A stretch of 64,000 bases of DNA from JANXUC01 sp964619065 (lineage in GTDB: Bacteria > Acidobacteriota > Terriglobia > Terriglobales > Acidobacteriaceae). Shown piece by piece: positions 23,675 to 32,039 of the stretch. The stretch spans positions 1-64,000 of the forward strand of contig CAZUCC010000009.1 of assembly GCA_964619065.1 (NCBI GenBank). Reading direction: 5' to 3'. A program made the position numbers and the translations under genes. The notes below the pieces were generated by a model. The model was not told where the DNA came from. It saw only the letters and a list, made by a program, of their open reading frames with translations, and ran no database searches. Positions within the stretch are counted from its first letter, which is position 1. Each line of letters begins with the position of its first letter.

Positions 23675-25666
23675 CTATCCTGCAACCTGAGTGCTCTGAT
23701 ATAGCGGTAACGCGGTCTGTGGATAGGTTTGCGGCTGCGGGCGATCTGGAACCTTCTGCTCGACACTGTTGTGAATGAGTTCGTCGCGGGGTCGAAGCGC
23801 CAACGCGATGTAGCATCCATCGAGCTCCACCAGGAGCTGCCTGCTGATTAGCCCAGAAAGACTTTTTTCAATTGTCGCCGTCGGCAACCCGGTATCACGA
23901 ACCAGGGTCGTCATTGTTGCTCCCTGGTGGCACAGGTTGTAGATCCGGGCCACATCGCCAAGCAGATGGCGATCCTTGACTTTGCTGTAACGTCCATCGC
24001 GGACAAGGATCTGCTCCGGGCCGCAATTGGTCGAGGACATAAATGCAGACTGGCGGCGAACGTTGGAAAAGCGCTCTTCCCATTCGATGAGGCGGTCCCA
24101 AGCGCCAAGCACTCCCTTAGCGAACCACTTGGCCGGCGCCTCATACTCTCCCTTGAGAACAAAATACCGGTCAAGGCTCTTCGGAAGCGCAAAATTTTGT
24201 CGCTCCTGCAACTTCCTTCGCTCCTCCGAGGTCAGAAGCTTGTCCAGAGGGGTGCCGATAAGAAGTGCAAGATTCGAGAAATCGAGGCGCTCGAGATGTG
24301 GAATCAGTCGAAGAATCTGCTTTGTCTCCTGGACCTGTTGCAGCGTGGATTTCGGATGGTGAGAGATGAGATTGGAGAGGGACTCGATACCCAGTTCCTT
24401 GAGCCATTTCTGGACTAGAAGGTTTTGCTTCGCCCGAGTGCCCTTGTTCATTGCCTGAAGCAGAGTGGGGGAAAGAGCTTCTATGCCGACTTGAACGAGT
24501 TCAACGCCCGATAACGAGAGCTTGGTCCAGAAGGTTTCCGGATGGTGTACGCGGCACTCCATGAAGGAAGCAATCCGGATCTTGCCTGCAATCAAGAGCT
24601 CTGCATACTTCTCGGCCCACGTGTCGCACACATTATCCATGAACTTGACTCTGGGAATTCGATGTCGCCTCACCAACTCCAACAGGTTGGCTACGATTCG
24701 TTCCGGTGTGCTCTTGCGAAAGCCTGCCCAGCTCATGTGCACGTCGCAAAAATCGCAGTGAGCGAAACAACCGCGAGTGCCCTCCATGACAAGCCACGTA
24801 CCGGCGAGGTACTTGGCGCGCAATTTCCGATCCGGGAAGATACTGCGCAACGAGCTATAGTATTCGTCGAAGTTCGGTAGGGGCAGCTTATCTACCGAGG
24901 TTTGCAGGTTAAGCAGCGCAGCCGGGTCCTTCTCATACAGGTCAATGGTGCGGCGCTGGATGTCGTAGATGCCTTCATGGAGCGCGGCCAGGCGCCCGAG
25001 CAAGCTCGGAAATTGATCGGAAGGAGTCGCCAGAATCTCGTTGATAATAAGTTCCAGCTTGCGCTCACCTTCGCCGATTACACACAGACCTTCTAGTCCA
25101 ATGGTTTTCAACATCTCGGCCACCTTGGGGTAGATGACCGTCGCCCCTCCGAACACGAACAAGTATTTGTAGTCGCGGAACCGTTCCTGCAGGTACCGGG
25201 CGCAGTAAATTGAGGCGTAAAGCTGGTAGTAGTTGAGGGTAAAACCTACCACGTTGACGCCGCGCTTCGACAATTGCGGAACAATCGTGTCCTCAATGTA
25301 ACGACGGGTTCGACGTTCCAAATGTGCGATTTTCCGTAAAGTGAGCGGTTCGTCGGCGCCGCAAGTGTTGATGTTCTTGATGAGTCTATCGATGGACACG
25401 CGCCTGAACTGCGGGTCGCGATACAGATACCTCCGGAAATACATCACAAAGTACGGGTACTCCTCGAATGGCTCGTACTTCTCGTCGTATTTGGAATAGC
25501 CCTTGTGAGTCTGTTCGAGTGCGATGCCGGCGAATGCTGAATAAGTCCTGGTCGTCACCCTGTTGCCGAAAACCGCATCCACATAGGCCTTAAGCGCTGC
25601 AATCTGGATCGACGGTAACTCTGGATCTGCCCATGGCATCGACACTAAATGTAATGTCGTTTTCAA
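23675..25666 (-). CDS. B12-binding radical SAM protein of the RiPP-maturation type
   Basis: A 663-residue enzyme. The N-terminal part (about 1-230) is a cobalamin-binding-like Rossmann domain (VVGFTLNYYQLYASIYCAR, YLFVFGGATVIYP). The radical SAM barrel follows, with the cluster motif EGTRGCFAHCDFCDVHMSW (CxxxCxxC near residues 297-304), then KSTPERIVANLLELVRRH and FMDNVCDTW. The C-terminal 90 residues form a winged-helix-like region that ends LLVELDGCYIALAL. This order matches the RiPP maturation radical SAM family (C-methyltransferase type). The ATG follows GGAGGAAAT. A short frame directly upstream could encode the peptide substrate. Other B12-dependent methyl or methylthio transfer roles cannot be ruled out. 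Confidence 0.85.
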   Translation of the reverse strand: MKTTLHLVSMPWADPELPSIQIAALKAYVDAVFGNRVTTRTYSAFAGIALEQTHKGYSKYDEKYEPFEEYPYFVMYFRRYLYRDPQFRRVSIDRLIKNINTCGADEPLTLRKIAHLERRTRRYIEDTIVPQLSKRGVNVVGFTLNYYQLYASIYCARYLQERFRDYKYLFVFGGATVIYPKVAEMLKTIGLEGLCVIGEGERKLELIINEILATPSDQFPSLLGRLAALHEGIYDIQRRTIDLYEKDPAALLNLQTSVDKLPLPNFDEYYSSLRSIFPDRKLRAKYLAGTWLVMEGTRGCFAHCDFCDVHMSWAGFRKSTPERIVANLLELVRRHRIPRVKFMDNVCDTWAEKYAELLIAGKIRIASFMECRVHHPETFWTKLSLSGVELVQVGIEALSPTLLQAMNKGTRAKQNLLVQKWLKELGIESLSNLISHHPKSTLQQVQETKQILRLIPHLERLDFSNLALLIGTPLDKLLTSEERRKLQERQNFALPKSLDRYFVLKGEYEAPAKWFAKGVLGAWDRLIEWEERFSNVRRQSAFMSSTNCGPEQILVRDGRYSKVKDRHLLGDVARIYNLCHQGATMTTLVRDTGLPTATIEKSLSGLISRQLLVELDGCYIALALRPRDELIHNSVEQKVPDRPQPQTYPQTALPLYQSTQVAG

Positions 25667-25744
25667 TGCAATTTCCTCCGAAAAAGCGGCAAGCCGGGGG
25701 AAGCAGGTTCACACTGGCTCGACCGATGACTGGAGCAATGGGGC

Positions 25745-25948
25745 CTAAGATGCTTCGGTTCCTCTTGTCGCGTGACCAGGTTTCACGCGATCTTCCAGTC
25801 GCTCCATCAGGAAAGCGGCTGTCGTCATGCTTACAAGGGAACTGGCAAGCGACTTATGATCTTCCCGGCACAACCTGTTTGTCAATCTTTCCTTAACGAG
25901 TGGCATCGAGATAAACGATTCCATCGTGCCGCGGCCCGTCGCAACCAC
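25745..25948 (-). CDS. Candidate RiPP precursor peptide (low confidence)
   Basis: A 67-residue frame ending 78 bases upstream of the radical SAM gene on the same strand. The likely peptide starts at M9 or M15 (MESFISMPLVKERLTNRL) and has a charged, leader-like middle with a single cysteine, then a Ser/Thr/Ala/Met-rich segment (SLASSLVSMTTAAFLMERL) and a basic, glycine-containing end (KPGHATRGTEAS). Size and position suit a precursor. Against it: no strong ribosome binding site, and a TTGACA at about 25888-25893 inside the frame could be the -35 box of the radical SAM promoter. No transporter or peptidase gene lies next to it. Confidence 0.3.
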   Translation of the reverse strand: MVATGRGTMESFISMPLVKERLTNRLCREDHKSLASSLVSMTTAAFLMERLEDRVKPGHATRGTEAS

Positions 25949-25963
25949 TGTCGGTTCCCTAAA

Positions 25964-25996
25964 TGAAAAAGCGGGAAGAGATTTCTCTTCCCGCTT
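25964..25996 (-). terminator. Intrinsic terminator, mainly for the FlgT-like gene
   Basis: A perfect 13-bp stem AAGCGGGAAGAGA / TCTCTTCCCGCTT with a TT loop. Read on the minus strand it is followed by TTTTTCATTT, so it ends the exported FlgT-like gene and separates it from the radical SAM unit. Confidence 0.9.
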
Positions 25997-26031
25997 CTGA
26001 ATTGTGTTTCGAATTTGGACGCCGCGAAAAC

Positions 26032-26982
26032 CTATTCCATCTCCGCGAAGTCCCCGAGACGCACATCCTCAAGAGCAAAGATCACCATGGCCGTAGAGGA
26101 AGTCGGCGTGACGCTGAGAACCACCATTTCCCCGATCGCGCGGCGCGGATAATCGTTCAAGTGAATCGTCGGTCCTTTGCCGTTCTTGGTGAACATTGTA
26201 GGTTCAATCGAGGGCGGACGGCTCTGGGTGTCCTCCACCACCGATGCTTTCAAGGAGATGGAATCAACCTCATCATCGCGATCCAGCCAATAGGGCCGCA
26301 CGTCACGAAAATAGTCGCCCACCTTCACACCCTGATTCGCGCCAACGTTGAGGTAAACCTTCGACCCCGTCCCCAGGAATGTGTCGAAGTCGCGGGCCAA
26401 GATAAGGCGGCCCGTCGTTTTTCCATTCGGAGGCATAAAGCGGTCCAAGCGCCCGGATTCGCGCAAGGTCACATGGGCCTTTTCCGCAAAGGGAATCAAA
26501 GTATCGCCCGGCACCATGGGTTCGCAGCTATATTCCACCTGCGCCACGGGAGTGTGGTTGCGTGTGTCCAGCACTCGAATTCGGCCCAGTTCCGAGTAAG
26601 CGTGGCCTGCTGCCTTCAGCATCTTGTCTTGCCCGGCATAAGCCTGATCTTCATTGGAATTCCGCAGTTCGCGAATCACGGTGAACTGCTGCCCAGTCGT
26701 ATAGCCTGTGCCGGCCAAATATACGACGTCACCAAGGACAAATTTGCTGGTGTTAGGGCTGTCCATGCTGCCCGTAACGTAGTTGGCGTTCGGCAGCAGA
26801 TCCTTGTTGATGAAGCCCGCGCAATACTCGTCCGCGTAGGTTGGCGCGCGCATGCGCTCAATCGGATACGTGACGCCGTTTTCCGTCTCAATCACGTTGC
26901 CGCTGGCCGCTGCGCTGTCCTGCGCCCATACACCTACCGTCAGCAGCGCTGGCAGCAGGATCATCCATCCTGTTTTCTTCAT
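26032..26982 (-). CDS. Exported protein with FlgT-like C-terminal domain
   Basis: A 316-residue exported protein. The signal peptide covers residues 1-20 (MKKTGWMILLPALLTVGVWA). A middle beta-rich region (KFVLGDVVYLAGTGYTTGQQ) resembles small SH3- or LysM-adjacent beta folds. The C-terminal part has SKVYLNVGANQGVKVGDYF and GEMVVLSVTPTSSTAMVIFA followed by LEDVRLGD, the pattern of the FlgT C-terminal domain found in outer-membrane or polysaccharide-binding proteins. The start at 26982 is supported by TTGGAGGTAAC directly before it; an upstream ATG at 27027 lacks such support. No flagellar gene is nearby, so a general envelope role is more likely than a flagellar one. Confidence 0.72.
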   Translation of the reverse strand: MKKTGWMILLPALLTVGVWAQDSAAASGNVIETENGVTYPIERMRAPTYADEYCAGFINKDLLPNANYVTGSMDSPNTSKFVLGDVVYLAGTGYTTGQQFTVIRELRNSNEDQAYAGQDKMLKAAGHAYSELGRIRVLDTRNHTPVAQVEYSCEPMVPGDTLIPFAEKAHVTLRESGRLDRFMPPNGKTTGRLILARDFDTFLGTGSKVYLNVGANQGVKVGDYFRDVRPYWLDRDDEVDSISLKASVVEDTQSRPPSIEPTMFTKNGKGPTIHLNDYPRRAIGEMVVLSVTPTSSTAMVIFALEDVRLGDFAEME

Positions 26983-27205
26983 GTTACCTCCAAATTCCGG
27001 CCCCCATCCTGGCTTGGCAGGGCACACCGAGTGCGTGGCACAACAGGGGCTTACAACCGGAAGTTACCCCGAGGGTACGAGGGGGTCAAGGTTACGAGGG
27101 TGTTAGGCACAGCAGCCCCTTTGGAAAAACTGGAAAGAATTGTTACTCCAAGGTTGCATCTGCGCACCGAGGTCTGTATGCTGATGCGCCATTCCAAAGA
27201 TTTCC

Positions 27206-28777
27206 ATGAACGTATCGTCCAACTACGTACCTCGCATCCGTCCTCACCAACTGCCCAAAGTCTGCGTTGCTGTCGTGGGCCGCACACCGGAAGAAATGGT
27301 TGAGAAGGCGGAAGCTCTTGTACGAGATAACCCTTTTGTGGAGTTCAGGTTAGACTACCTCGCGCGCCCCTTGCTGGCGATGAAGCCTGTGCAAGACTTC
27401 CTCGAATACCATCCCCATGTGTATGCCATCGCCACTTGCCGCCGAGTGGCGAATGGAGGTAAGTTTCGGGGCTCGCTGGCGGCGGAGATCGACGTTCTGG
27501 TCAAGGCTGCGGCCGCCGGCTGCCAGTTGGTCGATCTCGAGCTGCAGACAGCCCTTAAGACTAAAGCACCACAACTGAAGAAACTGCGTGAGCGGGCAGC
27601 CCTCATCCTGTCGTACCACGACTTTCGCGGCACTAAGAAGCTGGAGGAGACACTGGCGACAATGCAAGCCCTCCAAGCCGACTTTTACAAGATCGTCGGC
27701 ACGGCCACCACGCTGCACGACAACGTCGTGATGATGAAGTTCCTGGAGGAGCAAAGTTACCGGCATTCGCTGATTGGCTTGTGCATGGGCGAGCAGGGCA
27801 TCATCAGCCGGGTTCTCGGTTTGCGCGCGGGCAGCGTTTTCACCTTCGCCTCCCTTACTGCTGGCGAAGAAACCGCTCCTGGCCAAGTCACCGCCAAAAT
27901 GCTGCGCGATATCTATCGCGTGGATAAGGTCGATACGGCCACGCGCGTCTACGGCGTCGCGGGCGATCCGGTTTCCCACTCGCTGTCTCCGTTGCTCATG
28001 AACACTGCGTTCCGCCGTGAGAACGTAAATGCCGTTTACCTGGCGTTGCATGCGAAAACGATGAAGGACCTGCGGGTCTGTGTGCGCGACATCCCGGTCT
28101 CCGGCCTCAGCGTGACCATGCCCTACAAGCAGGAGATCCTTGAGGATCTGGATAATACCGACCCCTACACCGCGAAGACGGGCGCTTGCAACACAGTGGT
28201 GCGCGGCCAGGACGGGAAGCTCTACGGATTTAATACCGATGTGGCGGGGGTAATTCGTCCGCTGGAGCAAAGGATCGCTCTGACAGGCGCCAAAGTCCTG
28301 GTGTTGGGTGCTGGCGGGGGGGCCCGGGCCGCGGTCTTCGGCCTCAAAGAGCGGGGAGCCGAAGTGTGGATTCTCAACCGTAGCGCCGCCAAGGGCCAGA
28401 AACTGGCAAAATCGGCACGGGTGAAGGTTCTGCGCAAGCCCGACCTGAAGAAGCTCACTTTCGACATCATTATCAACGCCACCCCGGTGGGGATGGGCCA
28501 CTCCAAGCTCGGCCAATCGAAAGAGATGCCTCTCAAGCCCGACGAACTCAAGGCGCGTTACGTCTTCGACATGGTCTACGATCCCCTGGAGACGCCCCTG
28601 CTGAAGGCTGCACGCGCCCGGGGGCTCGAGGTAATCCCTGGGATCGAGATGTTCGTCCAGCAGGCAGCCAGGCAGTTTGAGATCTGGACGGGCAAGCCTG
28701 CCCCTGCCGACGAGATGCGCCGCGTTGCCCTGATGGAATTGCAGGAACGTGCCGCGCAGTCGGCAAAGAAAAAATAA
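27206..28777 (+). CDS. aroDE: Fused 3-dehydroquinate dehydratase (type I) and shikimate dehydrogenase
   Basis: A 523-residue bifunctional enzyme for steps three and four of the shikimate pathway. Residues 18-235 are a type I dehydratase with EFRLDYL, the catalytic histidine in LSYHDFRGTKK (near 137), and the Schiff-base lysine in DFYKIVGTAT (near 161). Residues 245-510 are a shikimate dehydrogenase with VAGDPVSHSLSPLLMNTAF, the catalytic lysine in VTMPYKQEI, NTDVAG, the NADP site VLGAGGGARAAVFGL and FDMVYDPLETPLL. The fusion is known from plants, chlamydiae and some bacteria including Acidobacteriota. Product release from one domain into the next is likely. All key residues of both halves are present. 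Confidence 0.95.
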   Translation: MNVSSNYVPRIRPHQLPKVCVAVVGRTPEEMVEKAEALVRDNPFVEFRLDYLARPLLAMKPVQDFLEYHPHVYAIATCRRVANGGKFRGSLAAEIDVLVKAAAAGCQLVDLELQTALKTKAPQLKKLRERAALILSYHDFRGTKKLEETLATMQALQADFYKIVGTATTLHDNVVMMKFLEEQSYRHSLIGLCMGEQGIISRVLGLRAGSVFTFASLTAGEETAPGQVTAKMLRDIYRVDKVDTATRVYGVAGDPVSHSLSPLLMNTAFRRENVNAVYLALHAKTMKDLRVCVRDIPVSGLSVTMPYKQEILEDLDNTDPYTAKTGACNTVVRGQDGKLYGFNTDVAGVIRPLEQRIALTGAKVLVLGAGGGARAAVFGLKERGAEVWILNRSAAKGQKLAKSARVKVLRKPDLKKLTFDIIINATPVGMGHSKLGQSKEMPLKPDELKARYVFDMVYDPLETPLLKAARARGLEVIPGIEMFVQQAARQFEIWTGKPAPADEMRRVALMELQERAAQSAKKK

Positions 28778-28922
28778 CGCAGCTAACCCCTTGTTACTTC
28801 AGTGCTTTTGGTGCCTATTTGGGTCTTGACAAGGCCGTCTCAATCTGAGGTGGCATTCGGATTGCTCGTCGATGGAAACCGCTTTGGATGCAGTTTTTCT
28901 TAACAAAGTTGCCGCGAAACTG

Positions 28923-28951
28923 TTGCAAAATCTTAACGCGTTGCATACACT
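28923..28951 (+). promoter_or_regulatory. Sigma-70-like promoter for the GvpL/F-like gene
   Basis: TTGCAA at 28923-28928, a 17-base spacer, and TACACT at 28946-28951. Transcription would begin near 28958, about 120 bases before the ATG at 29077. The rest of 28778-29076 shows no gene. Confidence 0.45.
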
Positions 28952-29076
28952 CTGCCTCGGGCCAGTCAACGAATTGGCCGAAACCTCATTAGAGTTACCG
29001 CTTTTTCTTCTCAGGTTTGACGAAACACAAACTCGTGATCTGCTTGAGCTGGAACCCCCGGGCTCGGAGGAATCGC

Positions 29077-29814
29077 ATGGCGTGGTACGCGTATTGCCTG
29101 ACAGAATTGCAGTCCCTTTCCAATGGAGTTCGTTCCCGCAAACCTTTTCTTCTCGATGGTGTGCAAGGCGTAGGGGATGCCCCGGTTTTTGGCTACCCAA
29201 GCGGCGAATTTGCCGTCATCGTGAGCGAATATGAACGTTGCGACTCAGGATTCGAGCGCAAAGCACTGATTGAACACGCCCGCGTGGTTGGAGCCTGCTT
29301 CCGGCAAGGGACGGTATTGCCCTTCCGCTTTGGCACGGTCTTCGACAATGACGAGGCTCTGCGGCAAGCGGTGCGCACGAACCGGCGCGCATTTGGCAAG
29401 AGCGTAGAGCAGCTTCGCGGCAAAGCCGAGATGCACATTAAGCTGATCGTTCGCGACGGCTCGCTCAAACAAGTGATCGACGACGTTCCGCTGCCTAATA
29501 CCGTCGGCGGCGACTATCTGAGCAAGCTGCGGGTGAAAGCCGCCAAAGACCGCGAGCGGCAGAGCAAAGCACGGACCCTTACCGTGCAGATGCAGAAGCT
29601 CTTTAACCCGCTGGAGGCCGAAGTCAGTTGCCGTAAGACCGAGGCGAACGGCATGCTTCTCGATATCGCGCACCTCATCGATAGCAAGTCCGTTCTGAAA
29701 TATCAGAACCGCTACAGCATGGCCACCCGCCAGTTCAAGAACTGCGAACTGGTACTGAGTGGCCCGTGGCCACCCTACCATTTCCTGCCGGAGAAGCTGC
29801 GCACCGTCAGCTAG
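29077..29814 (+). CDS. GvpL/GvpF-family protein, orphan
   Basis: A 245-residue protein matching the gas vesicle accessory family GvpL/GvpF: it opens WYAYCLTELQ, has the strand GEFAVIVSEYER, the helix ALIEHARVVGACFRQG, and the family hallmark VLPFRFGTVFDND, then a ferredoxin-like second half (KAEMHIKLIVRDGS). The ATG at 29077 follows CGGAGGAATCGC; the frame remains open for 20 codons upstream, but those lack family similarity. In gas vesicle clusters the protein nucleates shell growth together with GvpA and other Gvps. None of these is present here, so this single gene probably does something else, perhaps as a protein-protein adaptor. It ends at its own terminator. Confidence 0.85.
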   Translation: MAWYAYCLTELQSLSNGVRSRKPFLLDGVQGVGDAPVFGYPSGEFAVIVSEYERCDSGFERKALIEHARVVGACFRQGTVLPFRFGTVFDNDEALRQAVRTNRRAFGKSVEQLRGKAEMHIKLIVRDGSLKQVIDDVPLPNTVGGDYLSKLRVKAAKDRERQSKARTLTVQMQKLFNPLEAEVSCRKTEANGMLLDIAHLIDSKSVLKYQNRYSMATRQFKNCELVLSGPWPPYHFLPEKLRTVS

Positions 29815-29840
29815 AGGAACAGAAACTAGTTTGCATTGAA

Positions 29841-29876
29841 GGGCGCCATCCTCGATGGCGCCTTTCCTTTTTCTCC
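29841..29876 (+). terminator. Intrinsic terminator after the GvpL/F-like gene
   Basis: GGCGCCATC and GATGGCGCC form a 9-bp stem with a three-base loop (CTC), followed by TTTCCTTTTTC. Confidence 0.88.
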
Positions 29877-30209
29877 TTACAATCCTTGGAATACTTGGGC
29901 CGCACTGTCCGGGAACTCATGTGCAGAGCAATGCACCTGGCACTTTAGGGTAGCCACTCGAACCAGGAGTGCTTCTTCCCCCAAGGCCAGCCTTATCAAT
30001 ACGTTGAAACGGACCCGGCAAACAGCCCGTCCATGGCGGCTTTTGGCGCGATAGATGCACACCCTCCAGATTAAGAAAAGAGGCCGTAGCTCGTAATGTG
30101 TCCGAATCCTTTCCCATATCCTCGATCCAGTCCCGTTGTGCCGGTTCATCGTTGCGAAACGGCATGCTGCTTCGCCTCCTATTGATCCCGCCCTCTTGCC
30201 TCTTTTGTG
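29877..30209. other. Intergenic stretch between two terminators
   Basis: No firm gene. On the minus strand an 82-codon frame starts at 30163 (MPFRNDEPAQRDWIEDMGKD) behind AGGAGG, but its second half is glycine/proline-rich filler without family likeness, so I leave it uncalled. A plus-strand terminator ends this stretch although no plus-strand gene precedes it, so a small RNA here is possible. Confidence 0.35.
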
Positions 30210-30245
30210 GTGGCCCCGCGTAGATCGCGGGGCTACTTTTTCCGA
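30210..30245 (+). terminator. Intrinsic terminator with no obvious gene before it
   Basis: GTGGCCCCGCG and CGCGGGGCTAC form an 11-bp stem (one G-T pair) with loop TAGAT, followed by TTTTTCC. The nearest plus-strand gene already has a terminator 340 bases upstream, so this one may close an unannotated transcript. Confidence 0.75.
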
Positions 30246-30305
30246 GCTTCCGAGCAGGATCACCTCCAGCCGGACAACGCTCTCTTCGTATAAACTGCAC
30301 ACTAC

Positions 30306-32039
30306 ATGATGACCGCAATGTTTCGCCCCGTATTTCTCCTGACATTGATCTATAGCGCGTTGACCTCTGGCATGATAGGGCGTGCTGTTGCCGCTCCTGC
30401 CGTTCCCTCCCAGCCTCTGCTTTCCGTGATGGAGAAAGAGTTGGGCCGGGCCAAAACCGAACTCGGTAAGCTCGACCCAGCGCCATATTTCTTAAGTTAC
30501 TCCGTCTCCGACCATGAACTCACGGCCGTGGCCGCTAGTCAGGGCGCATTGCTGAGTTCGACGCAATTGCACGTCCGCTACGCTGCGGTCCATACTCGAG
30601 TTGGAACAGCGAAGCTGGACAATACGCACGACGAGAACCGGTCCTCCGGCATTGAGTCCGGCCTGCTGCCGCTTGCAGACGACCCCGACGCGTTGGCTCG
30701 CGTTCTGTGGAAACTCACCTACGAGGGATACCGCAAGGCCCAGCGCGCTTACCTCAACGTAAAGACACAGACGGCGGTGCGCGCGAAGGAAGACGATACA
30801 TCCCCAGATTTTTCCGAGGAAGCGCCGCAGACCAGCGTCTCCGAATCAGCCGCTCTTCTGGGTATCGACCGCAAGAAGTGGGAAGAGCAGGCCCGGCGCT
30901 ACTCCGCGTTGCTGCGGAAGTATCCCGAGGTGGAAGACTCGTATGTGGCCTTCTCGGCGCAGCGATCCACCACTTACCTCGCTTCCAGCGAAGGTAGCCG
31001 CGTCGTGACGCCGTCCGCCACCATTCGCTTGGTGGTTTACGCCTCCACACATGCCGAAGACGGCATGGACCTGATGCGCGTGGAGACCTTTCAGGCCTCG
31101 TCTGCCGGGAAGCTCCCAAGCGAAGTGGAGGTGACCACCAAAATCGAGAAGATGGCTACTGACATTCAGCATCTGAAATCCGCCCCCGTCACCGACCCTG
31201 CAACTGTTCCTGTTCTTCTTTCGGGACGCGCGGCTGCCGTCTTTTTCCATGAAGTCCTCGGCCACCGTCTGGAAGGCCATCGCCAGCGCGACGAGAAGGA
31301 AGGGCAGACCTTTACCAAAAAAGTTGGCCAATCCGTGCTTCCCGATTTTCTCAGCGTTGCTGACGATCCGACTCAGCGGGAACTGAACGGCGTCGAACTC
31401 GCCGGTTTCTACGCGTTCGACGATGAAGGCACACCGGGCAGCCGGGTGAACCTCATCGAAAACGGCATCCTGAAGAATTTCTTGATGTCCCGGATGCCCA
31501 TCGAGCATTTTGCCAAGTCCAACGGGCACGGCCGCGGCCAGGCCGCCCTCATGCCCACGGGGCGCCAGGGCAATCTCATGGTGAGTTCCACCCGCACTGT
31601 CAAAGATTCGGAGATGCGCCAGAAACTCATCGACGAAATTAAGAAGCAAGGGAAACCGTACGGCCTCTACTTCGAGGACATCCAGGGCGGCTTTACACTG
31701 ACCACGCGCTATACGCCACAGGCATTTCAAATTTTGCCCGTGATGGTGTGGAAGGTATATCCGGACGGCAAACCCGATGAACTCGTGCGCGGTGTCGATA
31801 TCGTCGGCACGCCGATCGCTGCTCTCAATCGCATTCTTGTAACGGGAGACACACAGCAGGTCTTCAACGGCGTCTGTGGTGCGGAGTCGGGCAGCGTCCC
31901 CGTTTCAGCGTCGTCGCCATCCATGCTGTTTTCGGAAATCGAAGTGCAAAAGCGTGGGCACGCGCGCATGAGGCCGCCCCTGCTGCCGCCACCAGCATTC
32001 GACAAGGACGAAGCTGGCGCCAAGGCGGTGGCACAATGA
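30306..32039 (+). CDS. Secreted TldD-like metallopeptidase subunit
   Basis: A 577-residue TldD/PmbA (U62) family protein. The N-terminus is a signal peptide (about residues 1-29, ending AVAAPAV), which is unusual for a family best known as cytoplasmic. The zinc motif is intact: AVFFHEVLGHRLEGHRQRDEKEG, with HExxxH near residues 315-320. The C-terminal part carries LVRGVDIVGTPIAALNRIL and NGVCGAESGSVPVSASSPSM, which includes the cysteine that acts as third zinc ligand in TldD. It overlaps the next gene by four bases (ATGA), so both chains are made together, as expected for a TldD/TldE heterodimer. It would cleave unfolded peptides outside the cytoplasm. Confidence 0.9.
   Translation: MMTAMFRPVFLLTLIYSALTSGMIGRAVAAPAVPSQPLLSVMEKELGRAKTELGKLDPAPYFLSYSVSDHELTAVAASQGALLSSTQLHVRYAAVHTRVGTAKLDNTHDENRSSGIESGLLPLADDPDALARVLWKLTYEGYRKAQRAYLNVKTQTAVRAKEDDTSPDFSEEAPQTSVSESAALLGIDRKKWEEQARRYSALLRKYPEVEDSYVAFSAQRSTTYLASSEGSRVVTPSATIRLVVYASTHAEDGMDLMRVETFQASSAGKLPSEVEVTTKIEKMATDIQHLKSAPVTDPATVPVLLSGRAAAVFFHEVLGHRLEGHRQRDEKEGQTFTKKVGQSVLPDFLSVADDPTQRELNGVELAGFYAFDDEGTPGSRVNLIENGILKNFLMSRMPIEHFAKSNGHGRGQAALMPTGRQGNLMVSSTRTVKDSEMRQKLIDEIKKQGKPYGLYFEDIQGGFTLTTRYTPQAFQILPVMVWKVYPDGKPDELVRGVDIVGTPIAALNRILVTGDTQQVFNGVCGAESGSVPVSASSPSMLFSEIEVQKRGHARMRPPLLPPPAFDKDEAGAKAVAQ

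Noticed and set aside
25963..27303. 446-codon frame on the plus strand opposite the FlgT-like gene
   Set aside because: Shadow of the exported gene on the minus strand, which has a signal peptide, ribosome binding site and terminator.
27350..28516. 388-codon frame on the minus strand opposite aroDE
   Set aside because: The plus-strand frame carries all catalytic motifs of both shikimate enzymes; the opposite frame is a GC-rich shadow.
29917..30163. 82-codon frame with AGGAGG in front
   Set aside because: The second half reads as low-complexity Gly/Pro-rich text and no family is recognisable; kept only as a remark.
30846..31730. 294-codon frame on the minus strand
   Set aside because: Shadow of the TldD-like gene; its product has no domain or signal and no ribosome binding site.
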